Source of the DNA: Trifolium pratense
Taxonomy: Eukaryota; Streptophyta; Magnoliopsida; Fabales; Fabaceae
Reading direction: 5' to 3'
NCBI RefSeq assembly: GCF_020283565.1
Contig: NC_060060.1
Span: forward strand, 58,575,257-58,639,256
DNA length: 64,000 nucleotides
The notes below the pieces were generated by a model. It searched no databases, had not been told where the DNA came from, and worked only from the letters and a program-made list of their open reading frames with translations. Below are positions 33,149-43,193 of this stretch, piece by piece. The first letter of the stretch is position 1, and every line of letters starts with the position of its first letter. A program made the position numbers and the translations under genes.

Positions 33149-35274
33149 TGTAACACCCAAACCCATTATTTATATATTTCTACCTTTAGTAAAATCTTTT
33201 TCAAAATACGCAACGGAAAATCACATTTAATTTATTGAATATCGGTTCGAGTATTACACTCCTCTATCAAAATAATACTAATGTAATTAATTAGTAAAAA
33301 CAGTGTTTATACAATTCTTTGAATCAAATAATGTATTTATTGATTATACAAAACAACCTAGATAAGGAGATTCTATATACATATAAAACCCCTTTTCCCG
33401 TGTCACAATCAGAGCAGAGCTTCACCGACGACTCGACATCGAATACCACAAAACCTGTAAATCTGGACCCCCAACGGTCCAGCACATAACACATAAAAGA
33501 GAGTTAGATAACATACTCAAAATATACAAGTGTAAGTAAATTGTACTTAAACACTTCTTCATAAAAACATGCATAATCATACATTATACATATACATCAC
33601 CATCATTCATGCATATTCATATATCATGCATATACTTCATTTATCACCTAATCAAACATCCACAAAATACACCAAACATATAGTTTCACGTCGTCTCGGA
33701 CAATACCAAAACATCAACAAATACATTGTTCAGATTATGGTCATGACGGACCCTGCGTTGTTCATTTTATAGTCATGACGGACTCTGCTCCTCACATACG
33801 GATTAACAATCAACATTTACCAAGTATGTGTCAAGCACCATTTATTATAAAATGCACACATAATCCCTAATGCAATCTAATGCTTCACATTCATGCTATG
33901 TCCTCTAGACACCTCTAATGCATGTGGTACCATCTTCTTTATTAGAGTATCTCACCTCTAATATCCTTCTTTATCGGATAAATATAATCCGATATCCTTC
34001 TTTATTGGAATATCCAATATCACATATATTCATGAATGCATGTATATGTTTTTCATGAATTCACTCACAATCATTTTAATTAGCATTAAGCTCTTCATTT
34101 ACTAATGTGGAACACTATCCAACATTACTTCTTTATTAAGATAACACTATACCTTAATATCCTTCTTTATCGAATAACATAATTCGATATACTTCTTTAT
34201 TAAGTTGATTAACACCTTAATATACTTCATTTATACTTCATACATGATTAACAATCATTATAAGCATCAACAAGCATCAACAAGCATCAACAAACATCAA
34301 CAATCATGTAAGAATAAGACACTGATTGAAAATACATGCAAAGGAAGATAGCAGATGAAAAATTGGTGAAATCTGCAGCATTTCCGCCTGGGGCGGAAAT
34401 ATTTACGTTTGAGGCGGAAGTTTACGTTTGAGGCGGAAATTTTTACGCCTGAGGCGGAAAAACATCTGAAAGGCTGGCTGCTCACTGTTCTGCCGTTTCA
34501 GGCGGAAATTATTGTGCCTGGGGCGGAAAAACTTGCGTTTTCTACACAAAAACGCCCAAAAATCCCATTTTTCATGTTATAAATCCCAAAAGAGTTTGTA
34601 TTCAAGCATAACAAACATATCTAAACACAAAAGGACGGTTCATTTCACCGATCTACCATTTTTACTACGAAAAAGTAAGAATTTATCACTTTTACTCAAA
34701 ACACTCAAGAACACAAAGTTCTTGAGTTTAATCTTTCATAAACTCGTTTTTTAATCATTAAATCCGTTCATTAATCATGTTAAAAGCATGTTAAACATAT
34801 TAAGAACCTTATGAACGATTTCCATCAAGAAAATCCGTTCTAAGCTAAAACGAAAATGGGGTGGAGGAAGTTCGGGTGAGGAGAAATCGACATTCTCCCC
34901 TTCCTCGGGTCACCCACGAATATGAAATCTACTCTCTTACCTGGATTCGAAGAAAACACGACGAAGATCTCGAATCCCTAGCTCTCCCCTTGCTCTAGCT
35001 CCCAAGCTCTCCTTTTCTCCTCTCAAGAACACAAGAACCATGAGAAATGAAATGTTTCTCCCTTCCTTCATGGCCATATGGCGCCCCCTCACACACACAA
35101 GGCCCATTGGGCCTCAAGCCCAATTGGCTTGGCCCAATAACACGTTAACTCTCTCTCTCGCTTAATAACTAAAGTACTCGATAAATAACTCAAGTTATTA
35201 ACTTAATTAAAATGCCACGTTAAATAAAATATTTTAACACATAAAAATAATAATACGAAAATTGGGTCGTTACA
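33149..35274 (-). mobile_element. Solo LTR, 2126 bp, TSD TCTCT
   Basis: Ends TGTAACACCCAAAC and TTGGGTCGTTACA (TG...CA with extended inverted termini) are flanked by TCTCT at 33144-33148 and 35275-35279. No coding. The ends match the TGTAACG...CGTTACA type common in long gypsy LTRs. It contains a GGCGGAAA motif cluster and a CT-rich region near 35.0-35.15 kb. Orientation is inferred from terminal sequence and is not certain. Confidence 0.88.
34384..34531. repeat. GGCGGAAA motif cluster inside the solo LTR
   Basis: GGGGCGGAAA or GAGGCGGAAR occurs six times in under 150 bp (34390, 34412, 34432, 34451, 34500, 34520 approximately), separated by TTTACGTTT-like or TTTTACGCCT spacers. The block is in phase with a roughly 20-bp period for the first four copies. 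Confidence 0.75.
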
Positions 35275-35559
35275 TCTCTCTCTTTCTAAGGAGTATTCTT
35301 GTTCTCGTGGTGGTGCCTTTAAGAGGCTCTAGTTTGGTCGTGGTGTGCCCCCTTGTTTCTTTGTAATTTTATTTACCTTTTTTGTTTGTGTATTTTACTT
35401 TAGAGATTGTTATGTTCCGGTGAAGTTTAACTCTGGTACCTCTTTATTTTCCTAAACTTTCTTTTCATTTTTATATTTATATATTTGCCATAAAAAAAAT
35501 AACGATAAATGTTAATGGATCCGTGCGACTCCAAACTAGTTACTAAAAAAGTTTAAACG

Positions 35560-36065
35560 TTTTTTGCGTTTTACTTTTTTTTTTCATCAATATATTTGCG
35601 GAAATATAAATACGGAATACTACAAATACGGCATATTATACCTACCAAATAAATGTCTTTTAATAAGTGAAATAGCAAAATCGCCAGGGGTTTTGTTATT
35701 TCTATACACGTTGACTTGACACTGACAATGATGAACACTAAATTCTACTCTAGGAAATTGCTTGGAAACTATCACAGTATAATTGTATCCGTATGTTTAT
35801 ACTTCTCCATTATAATGAATGTTGTAAAAAAAAATTGTATATTATGAAATAGAATAAAATTTTCAAAGTATTTTTATCAAACTAATTTTATTCATTATTG
35901 GTAAATTACTTGGGAGTATTTGTTATGCAGTTTGAATTGATTTTAAGATAAAAAAATAATCAGATTCAAAAATAATTTCTCATTTTATTTCTTCCAAACT
36001 TATCAAAATCTATCTTTTTCCAAATCTCTATATATATATCTGTACTATATATATTTGTCTTGCTC
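35560..36065. other. AT-rich spacer, nothing recognised
   Basis: No frame, repeat or terminus of note. Confidence 0.6.
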
Positions 36066-36069
36066 AAAA

Positions 36070-36691
36070 GTAAAAAGTACACTTGTGATTCTCTACTCCA
36101 CCTAACCTAGGAAAAATAAATTACAAAGAAAAAAAAAAAGTATTTTGTTGGCCTTGGAGTTCATTGGCCTTCTTGCCTCCTCCTTAGAGTTCTCCTAACT
36201 CTCTTGTGAATATTGAATTGTTCTCAATATTTCTGAATGAATAATAGTGAATGAGGAAGACTATATTTATAGTTTTACAACTGAGTTTGGCTTTTTCTGC
36301 GCATCCATTGCACCCATCGTGGCCACGATGACGTGTAATTTCGCATCATCGTGGCCACGATGGATCCTATCGTGGTGCGATGGAAGATTTGCTCAGGATT
36401 TTCTGTTTATTTTTCAAGTCATCATCGTGCCACGATGACAAGTCATCTTGCCACGATGGTAAAGATTTTCAAGCCACTGTATTCTCATCATGCCACGTTG
36501 AACCTCATCGTGGGTACGATGGTGTGCTACTTTATTCCATTTTTGCCCATTTTTGCTGCTTTTTCCACTTTTCTTGCTTCTGGTCCTTGTGTAGACTTTT
36601 CCCGATATTAGCTTGCTTTTGGTCTTTATTTACTATAAAAACTACTTTAATCTACTACTAAAAACGTCATATAATTGGCTGCATGTCATCA
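36070..36691 (-). mobile_element. Athila-type LTR fragment
   Basis: Homologous to 44000-44594: shares GGAAAAATAAATTACAAAG, TTGGCCTTGGAGTTC, GGCTTTTTCTGCGCA, CTACTACTAAAAAC and the LTR start (minus) TGATGACATGCAGCC at 36691. On the minus strand ACTATAAATATAG, a TATA box, lies near 36262, just downstream of the motif cluster. The U5 end is missing. Confidence 0.75.
36305..36520. promoter_or_regulatory. CATCGTGGCCACGATG palindrome cluster (LTR fragment)
   Basis: The 16-bp perfect palindrome ATCGTGGCCACGAT occurs at about 36317 and 36350, with variants TATCGTGGTGCGATGG, CATCGTGCCACGATG, CATCTTGCCACGATGG, CATCATGCCACGTTG and CATCGTGGGTACGATGG. It lies directly upstream (minus-strand sense) of the TATA box. 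Confidence 0.8.
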
Positions 36692-37165
36692 GTTACAAAC
36701 ATTTATTTATCCTTGAATTTTAAAAAATTAACAAATTGATCATCCTATTTGGTCACACCCAAATCTATATCTATATCTATTTATCTATGTGTCTTTGTTT
36801 ACAACCTAAAAGTACATATTCGATTCCCACTAACAACAAAATATTTTAATTTGACTTAATTTTTCTTTTTTGTCTTTCCTTTTTTTTAACATTTATTGAA
36901 TCTATTGTTAAAAAAATATAGATATTAGGATTGCCTTGAATTTGAATTACAAATAGGATTACATTGAATTTTTTTACTATTTATTCAATGCATTGTCAAA
37001 CAAAAAAAAAAACAAATAATTAGATTAGGATGAGCGATCGGTACATATTAAGATAACAAAACAAATAATTCCAATAAACAATGTAGCTCAGCCTATATAA
37101 CTTCTAATGGTTCGGATTAAGATGAATGATTAGTGCATATTATTAAGATTATGATAAGTAGTAGG

Positions 37166-37750
37166 TGTTATAATTTTTATTATAATAATTTATTTTAAAG
37201 TATTATTATTATTTATTATGTGGCACCGTTTTATGTTCTTACCAAGTCAATATAGCCGTTCACTTTATTTGGTACATTGAACTATCTTAATTATGGACTT
37301 TCGGTTTTGTTTTTATAGAAAGGTAATTGCAACATTAATAATTTTAATGTTGGTTGCTTGAGCTACAACTTCTTCCTCTATATAAGAAAAATTGTAATGC
37401 ATAAACGAAAGAAAAACGGAGTAAGGGTGAAAAATTAACAAGTAAATATAATAATAAGTTTCCATGAGCATCCAAAAGGAGTTCGTTGAGACCTTGCTAA
37501 TTCACGTGCAGTGCTAGCAAGATGTGACTGTTGTATCCTGGAGGGTATTAGCTATGAGGCCAACTGCACCGGGTAACTTACCTGTGGCGGCGAAATACTC
37601 TTAAGCCCAGTGCAATTTGCACGCCTCAGTCAAAATCGATAAGCTTTTCTTCTTCTATAATTTAATTTATTATTAGTCATATTTATTTGTTCTAATATTT
37701 CTTTGATTTATTATTATTGAAATAATTCTATGTGTAACATTTTTCCAACA
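37166..37750 (+). repeat. 5' LTR of the non-coding element
   Basis: A TATA box TCTATATAAG at about 37377-37386 lies 210 bp into the LTR. A GC-richer leader-like block follows (GTGCAGTGCTAGCAAG, CCTGTGGCGGCGAAATAC, CAGTGCAATTTGCACGCC). The last is a small self-complementary stretch. Ends ATTTTTCCAACA. Confidence 0.95.
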
Positions 37751-38921
37751 ATCTTAAGAGTACTTCTTTGGCATAGAGTTATTACTAATTTTGATTTGGT
37801 AATTGAATTATTTGTTGATGAGAAGGAGAAATTTTAATTTATGAAATGAAGTCCAGATTGATACTGATAGAAAGCAAATTTGAAGCGAGATATGGTTTGA
37901 GTATAGTTCTAAAATGTTGTTCATTATAAAGTTGTGGGGGTTTTCCAACCAACTAAAGAGACCGGAGCATGGTGATCGAATTCTTTGTAAGTTTTACATT
38001 ATCCCCTTGAAATCGTCTTTAAGGGATCAGGTACATATTCAAACCTTTAAGCTTTGTAAGTTCTGAATTTTATGTTGAGTTTGTGATTGTGTTAAATTTG
38101 TTAAGCCTAAAAATGTAGTAGTGATTTTATAGTTTAAATGAAAATTATAACCTTAATATTTCTCTTAGATATACGGGAAAATTGCGTTTATCAAAATTGT
38201 TTTGAGGAACTAGTAATTTTGAGCATTATTTTGATAACAATTTTTACCTTGTTGAGGCTTGAATGTTGTTTGAGTTTGCGTGCTACTTTTTTAATTATGT
38301 TAATTTGAAATACATATATAGTCTCAATATGTTTTGATGATATAGATGAGTTTTTGAAATTGATGTAAAATTATTTAGCACTTGTAAAATTATTATTAGA
38401 TTATTTTATTACCATTTGTTCTAATTGATATAGAGACATTTATATATCATGTTAATATATAGTGTTCTCAAATTTATTTGTTATTCGATCATGATAATGA
38501 AAGAGTTTTGGTGTCCATGACTTAGAATCTCAGCAGAAGTGCATGTGTAGGAATTTGTAATATTATCTAGTCTCAATATAACTTGATTAATTGAGTTAAT
38601 TATTAATTATGTAAAATTGATCTACGACTTGTATAACTGGAAAAATAATAATTTGTGGGTATAAAATTTATTGATATATGCACTTTAATTTGAGCAAAAT
38701 GGTTTTTTATATAAAAGTTTTGTATATCTTTAATCTTTATGGTAATTGGTGGTTCATTGTTTATATTGTCCGCTAACTATTATTCAAGTGATGCAGTGAT
38801 ATTTGTTGTCACCGAAGCATGAAAACTTGTAAAGTTGAAAGCAAATTGAGGAGATATCTTATTGACAAATTTCATGACATTGAGGTATTCGTAGAGATAC
38901 CTATATGCTATGTGATAAAAA

Positions 38922-39318
38922 TGTTGTCGCTTAAAAATATAATATTTTAAGTAGACCTGTACATGATTGTGATTCATGAAATATTTGAGAGATACCATAA
39001 ACTATAATATGATATATTGTGGATTATCCATTGTATTAGAATAATACAATGATGATTAATAAAACTTTCGATAAGAAAATAAATATTTGTGTGGATTAGT
39101 TTTTCCAATGTGGGGGTTTGTCGCTTGGAATTTTTTCAAGTAGACTTGGATAAATAATTTATTTGGAAACTTAGTTCTACCAAATGTGGGGGTGTTGTCA
39201 CTTGAAAATCTTCAAGTAGACCTGTACCAATAAATCAAATATAGATTTAATTTCTCTTTTAGTGGAGATGTTGTTGCTTAGAATTTATCTAAGTAAGCCT
39301 ATGATAATAAATCATAGA
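38922..39318. repeat. Four repeats, each with a covarying stem-loop
   Basis: Stems at 38930-38951 (CTTAAAA/TTTTAAG), 39124-39140 (CTTGGAA/TTTCAAG), 39201-39216 (CTTGAA/TTCAAG) and 39277-39293 (CTTAGA/TCTAAG). All are preceded by TTGTCRC or TTGTTGC and followed by GTAGACCTGTA or a variant. The last three are spaced 77 and 76 bp. Changes in one arm are matched in the other, with G-T allowed. A second, less regular hairpin follows in copies 1, 2 and 4, e.g. CTATGAT/ATCATAG at 39299-39317. Confidence 0.85.
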
Positions 39319-40056
39319 TGTACATTTGAAAATAAATGATGAAATATTGATTAAGAGACGTCTTAGTCAATGTATAAATTAAATTTGTGAAACAGCTGTT
39401 GATTGATATAAATAAAGGATCCTGAGATAATCTCACTGAGCAAGAAACTAGTGGATGATATATACATCGAGGGGGATGAATTTATGTCCAATACAAAAAT
39501 TGAGAGTGATGGTAACCCAACATAGATTGTGAAAATTCGCAAGGCTATGTTCATATGGGTAAGAACAAGTCACTTGTCAATTTGAGGGGACACTATCCAA
39601 TTTCTATTTGAGTTCATCCCTATGGTGTAGGATAGTGTATACTACAGCGATGGAGGTTGAGTTTTTCTCTTAATGAATCTATAGCTCATGAATGAGTAGT
39701 GTGCTTGACTGTGGTGTACACTTGATAGATTCACCTATATGAGTGTTGAGGTGAGGCCGCCTCTATGAAAGTTTGGGCAGACTTTCTAGAGCCACTCATG
39801 AAATCCAGGAATAGGTGCAAGGCCAAAATGCACCACACCGCGTTGAACAACTTTGGATGAGAGATCAATGTGAGTGATGAAGTCACTGTTTCACATACGG
39901 AATGAGGTTCATAGAGGTTATAATCTCACCGACATTCTAGTGGATCAAATTTCATTTGCTCTATGTGCTAGTTCATAGTCCAAAAGACACTAGTGCTTAT
40001 GCGTTGATTTTTCACGCTCTTGGGAACATTTTTAAAACTAAAACTTTAAAATAAAT

Positions 40057-40066
40057 TGTGGGGGAT
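40057..40066 (+). other. Polypurine tract of the non-coding element
   Basis: TGTGGGGGAT abuts the 3' LTR start TGTTATAATT, the normal place for the plus-strand primer. Confidence 0.8.
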
Positions 40067-40651
40067 TGTTATAATTTTTATTATAATAATTTATTTTAAA
40101 GTATTATTATTATTTATTATGTGGCACCGTTTTATGTTCTTACCAAGTCAATATAGCCGTTCACTTTATTTGGTACATTGAACTATCTTAATTATGGACT
40201 TTCGGTTTTGTTTTTATAGAAAGGTAATTGCAACATTAATAATTTTAATGTTGGTTGCTTGAGCTACAACTTCTTCCTCTATATAAGAAAAATTGTAATG
40301 CATAAACGAAAGAAAAACGGAGTAAGGGTGAAAAATTAACAAGTAAATATAATAATAAGTTTCCATGAGCATCCAAAAGGAGTTCGTTGAGACCTTGCTA
40401 ATTCACGTGCAGTGCTAGCAAGATGTGACTGTTGTATCCTGGAGGGTATTAGCTATGAGGCCAACTGCACCGGGTAACTTACCTGTGGCGGCGAAATACT
40501 CTTAAGCCCAGTGCAATTTGCACGCCTCAGTCAAAATCGATAAGCTTTTCTTCTTCTATAATTTAATTTATTATTAGTCATATTTATTTGTTCTAATATT
40601 TCTTTGATTTATTATTATTGAAATAATTCTATGTGTAACATTTTTCCAACA
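40067..40651 (+). repeat. 3' LTR of the non-coding element
   Basis: The same 585 bp as the 5' LTR; I found no difference by eye. Followed by the TSD GTAGG. Confidence 0.95.
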
Positions 40652-40656
40652 GTAGG

Positions 40657-41265
40657 AAATAAAATGAGAATGTGATTGTTGTATAAAATTAAGTTAGTTA
40701 TATGTCTTATATTTTTTATGGGTTTTTTTTCTTCCATAATGGATTAATGCTAAGCTACTTTTTTAATTACAATTACAATCTACAATTTATAAAAAAAAAA
40801 CCCTAACATATATTATATTTAAAAAAACAATTATGTAGAAACAATATTGAAATTTTTTTTAGTCAAATTATAAGTCGCACACACTTTTGGTTGTAAAGAG
40901 GTTGTCTCAATTAAGATGTGATACCTGAGGAACTTTATTTAGTTCTTCACAACGTAAGAAACCCAATTAAAAACTACTTTTTTGTTTTGTTGTTGTTATT
41001 ATTGTCTTTGATTAGCATGTCTTGAGTTTTGAAAAAAAGTTTAAATTTTTTTAGAAACCCAATTAAAAAACCCCTTTTTTGTGTTTCTTGAACCTTCACA
41101 CATACTCAAAACACAGCTTAATTGCAAAAATAAAAAAGAAGAGGAAAGTAAAGGAAAAACCTCCCATCCACCTAACTCATATTAAAACACACTTCTACTT
41201 CTTTTTTCTTCAATTTTGTTGAAATCCTAATTTCTTTTCTAACTCTCTTCTATTTAAAGCAAAGG
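40657..41265. other. AT-rich spacer, nothing recognised
   Basis: No coding frame or clear repeat. Confidence 0.6.
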
Positions 41266-41269
41266 GATT

Positions 41270-41516
41270 AGGTTTTCTTTGCCAACCAAAATAAAAAAAA
41301 ATTAATAGATGACGTGAAATTTCAAAATTAAATATAAATATAAATGAATTTCAAAAAGTTTTTCTCTTTTTTGTGCATTTTCCATTATTCATGCTTCTTT
41401 GTCAAACAACTTCATATCTTCAGGTTTTTGCTTGCATTTGATCTTCAATAACTACTAAAACTATTAAAAACTAATCTAAAATAATACTAAAAACATCATA
41501 TAAATTTATGTCATCA
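41270..41516 (-). mobile_element. Athila-type LTR start fragment
   Basis: It shares GTGCATTTTCC-like, TTCTTCAGG-like, TTTGCTTGC, ACTATTAAAAACTA and AAAAACATCATATAA with the LTRs ending at 44594 and 36691. It ends ATGTCATCA, the inverse of the TGATGA LTR start. The palindrome cluster and TATA part are missing. Confidence 0.6.
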
Positions 41517-41904
41517 GTCTCAAATAACATAAGAAATCAAAATGAATCGGTGCTCAAAATCAATCAATCATAATCATTACCATTTCTATAAAAATCAATA
41601 TAAATTTCCTTGAATCAAATTATACTCTATTACTCATTAGTTCTTGTGGATTCAATACTCTTTTTGTTACGACGATATACTTATGCACTTACGAGCATAT
41701 CAGTGCTCTTTTTATTTTGGCGTCGTTTTACCTGGTTTGCTTTTGTTGGAGGAGTTTTGGTGTGGTGGTTTTTTTTCCTCTCATTTATTTTGTTTTCACC
41801 TTTTATTCAGGTGGTGGGTATCTAGTTGTGTGTATTTATCATATCCATTTATATTTAAAACTTATCTTGTTTTATTTCGTGTATATATATATATATATCC
41901 AATT

Positions 41905-42405
41905 GTTTTTTTTGGTACAAGAGGGAAAGAAAAGGGAAAACAAACAACAAATAAATTATCTAGAAAATAAAGTCCCACAAGCATCAGCTAGCAGGAGGAG
42001 ACTCATTCCATTAGGTGGAATAGCTATAGGAGAATAAACTTCAGGGTTTCGTGCTCCAAGTTTGGCTAAATAGTCCGCACAGGCGTTGCCCTCTCGAAGG
42101 GTGTGAACAACTTTAACCCTCCAGTCCTTAGCAAGGAGATCCTTGATATTATAAATAATAGCTGCATAGTGGTGCCAATCATTAACAAGGTCTACTAACA
42201 ACTTGATAACGATCTTAGAATCAGAATAACACCAAAGCTCTTTGATGTCCAGCTCCCAAGCCAAAGCTAAACAGTGATAAATTGCCAATAATTCCGAGTG
42301 AAGGATATTCGAGAATCCTATATTACCAGCAAATCCTTGTTCCCACGCACCATCCGAGTTCCAAATCAAGCCTCCGAAACCGGAAACTCCAGTCTTTGTG
42401 ATCCG
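41905..42405 (-). pseudogene. LINE-derived RNase H (RVT_3-like) 3' end
   Basis: The frame 41956-42369 reads GFSNILHSELLAIYHCLALA, ELWCYSDSKIVIKLL, HHYAAIIYNIKDLLA and LREGNACADYLAKLGA. This is the RNase H-like domain found at the C-terminus of plant L1 LINEs, with the E of HSELLA, D of SDSK and D of CADYLA retained. The first catalytic Asp segment lies beyond an upstream stop and is absent. The minus-strand 3' end runs into an A-tail (TTGTACCAAAAAAAAC) at about 41905-41920. Solo truncated insertion. Confidence 0.78.
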
Positions 42406-43193
42406 ATTTTATGAAAATAAAAATATGTTAAAAAATGTGAATGGTTTGATGACAAAAAAAAAAATATAGAAGTTATTTTTTGTTTGATGGACGAAGTTAT
42501 TAAAATAGAAGTTAAGAATAGTGCGAAAGAAATGTAGAAGTTTAATTGAGTTTAAAAAAAAAGTGTTAAAGGTATTGTGGGAATCTATTACTAATATATT
42601 AAAATCGATCACCACAAACTTACTAATTTATCCTTATTACTTTAACCAAGTTGCTAGTTTTATATCTTTCGGTGTAATTTCGCTAAAAAAATATATAGAA
42701 AGAATATAAGAAAAATACACCAAAAAAAAAATAATGATATGCTTAAAAATAGAAACAAAACAGATTATAGATTGGAATAAAACAGAAAAATGTATACTCA
42801 TAAAAATAGCAACTCAATAATCTATTAAAAGAAGAAAAAAAAGTAAAATAGTCAATAAAAAAATTATAGAAAAAATAAGAACAATATGCGTAAAATCAAG
42901 AATATAGAAATAGAAACATAAGTGAAATTATGTTCTCGGCAGGACAGATATCTTACATAATGTCTGCGACAACTGTGTAAATTGTCAGATATCTCAGACA
43001 ACTGGATCGCAGGATCAACTTAATAATACCGAAGTAAATACTGAAAAGATTGAATAAACGACACAAGCAATTGTTAAATCAGTTTAGTGCAAATCACACC
43101 TACTCTAGGAGATACCAATCCAGGAAAGGAAACCCACTACTACGAATTAATACTTAGTCTTTCAACGCATACCGAAACCTATTGATATGTATG

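Larger units (their letters stand above)
32790..35502 (+). mobile_element. L1-type LINE 3' end, itself split by a solo LTR
   Basis: CGATAAA flanks the insertion at 32783-32789 and 35503-35509. The left part encodes the last ~75 residues of an L1 ORF2 (IVWTIWKSQNYVFFSEETFS, VKLLSWKWFLG, stop at 33044-33046). The right part is the 3' UTR ending in GCCATAAAAAAAA. The coding end matches the LINE remnant at 50.5 kb in the FFSE-FSVECL segment. It is strongly 5'-truncated. Confidence 0.82.
32085..35539 (+). mobile_element. Helitron-like body A, split by a LINE
   Basis: The segment 32250-32789 plus 35503-35539 matches the second Helitron-like body ending at 45849 (CAAATTTATTCGTTTAAT, TATTTTAACAATATT, AACTTAAA-ATCGATAA, AATCCGTGCGA-like). 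It ends CCAAACTAG before TT, the CTAG terminus expected of Helitrons. The 3' hairpin is broken here: GTGCGA is present but its partner GCAC is deleted. The 5' end is not defined. Confidence 0.5.
37166..40651 (+). mobile_element. Complete non-coding LTR retroelement, 3486 bp, TSD GTAGG
   Basis: Two 585-bp LTRs (37166-37750, 40067-40651) appear identical by eye and are flanked by GTAGG at 37161-37165 and 40652-40656. The LTRs have TG...CA ends. A polypurine tract TGTGGGGGAT (about 40057-40066) precedes the right LTR, giving plus orientation. The 2316-bp interior has no frame longer than about 70 codons and no gag or pol remnant, so the element depends on enzymes from elsewhere. LTR identity means a very recent insertion. 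The interior holds repeated hairpins. The lineage is unknown, though the PPT suits Copia. Confidence 0.95.

Noticed and set aside
34384..34531. CRISPR-like array (regular short repeats)
   Set aside because: The repeats are 8-10 bp in a plant LTR with TSD, with no spacer uniqueness or cas genes. A plant nuclear context excludes it.
36247..36661. Three overlapping plus-strand frames rich in His and Cys
   Set aside because: They translate the CATCGTGG palindrome cluster of an LTR. The Cys/His content comes from the repeat, not from a zinc finger.
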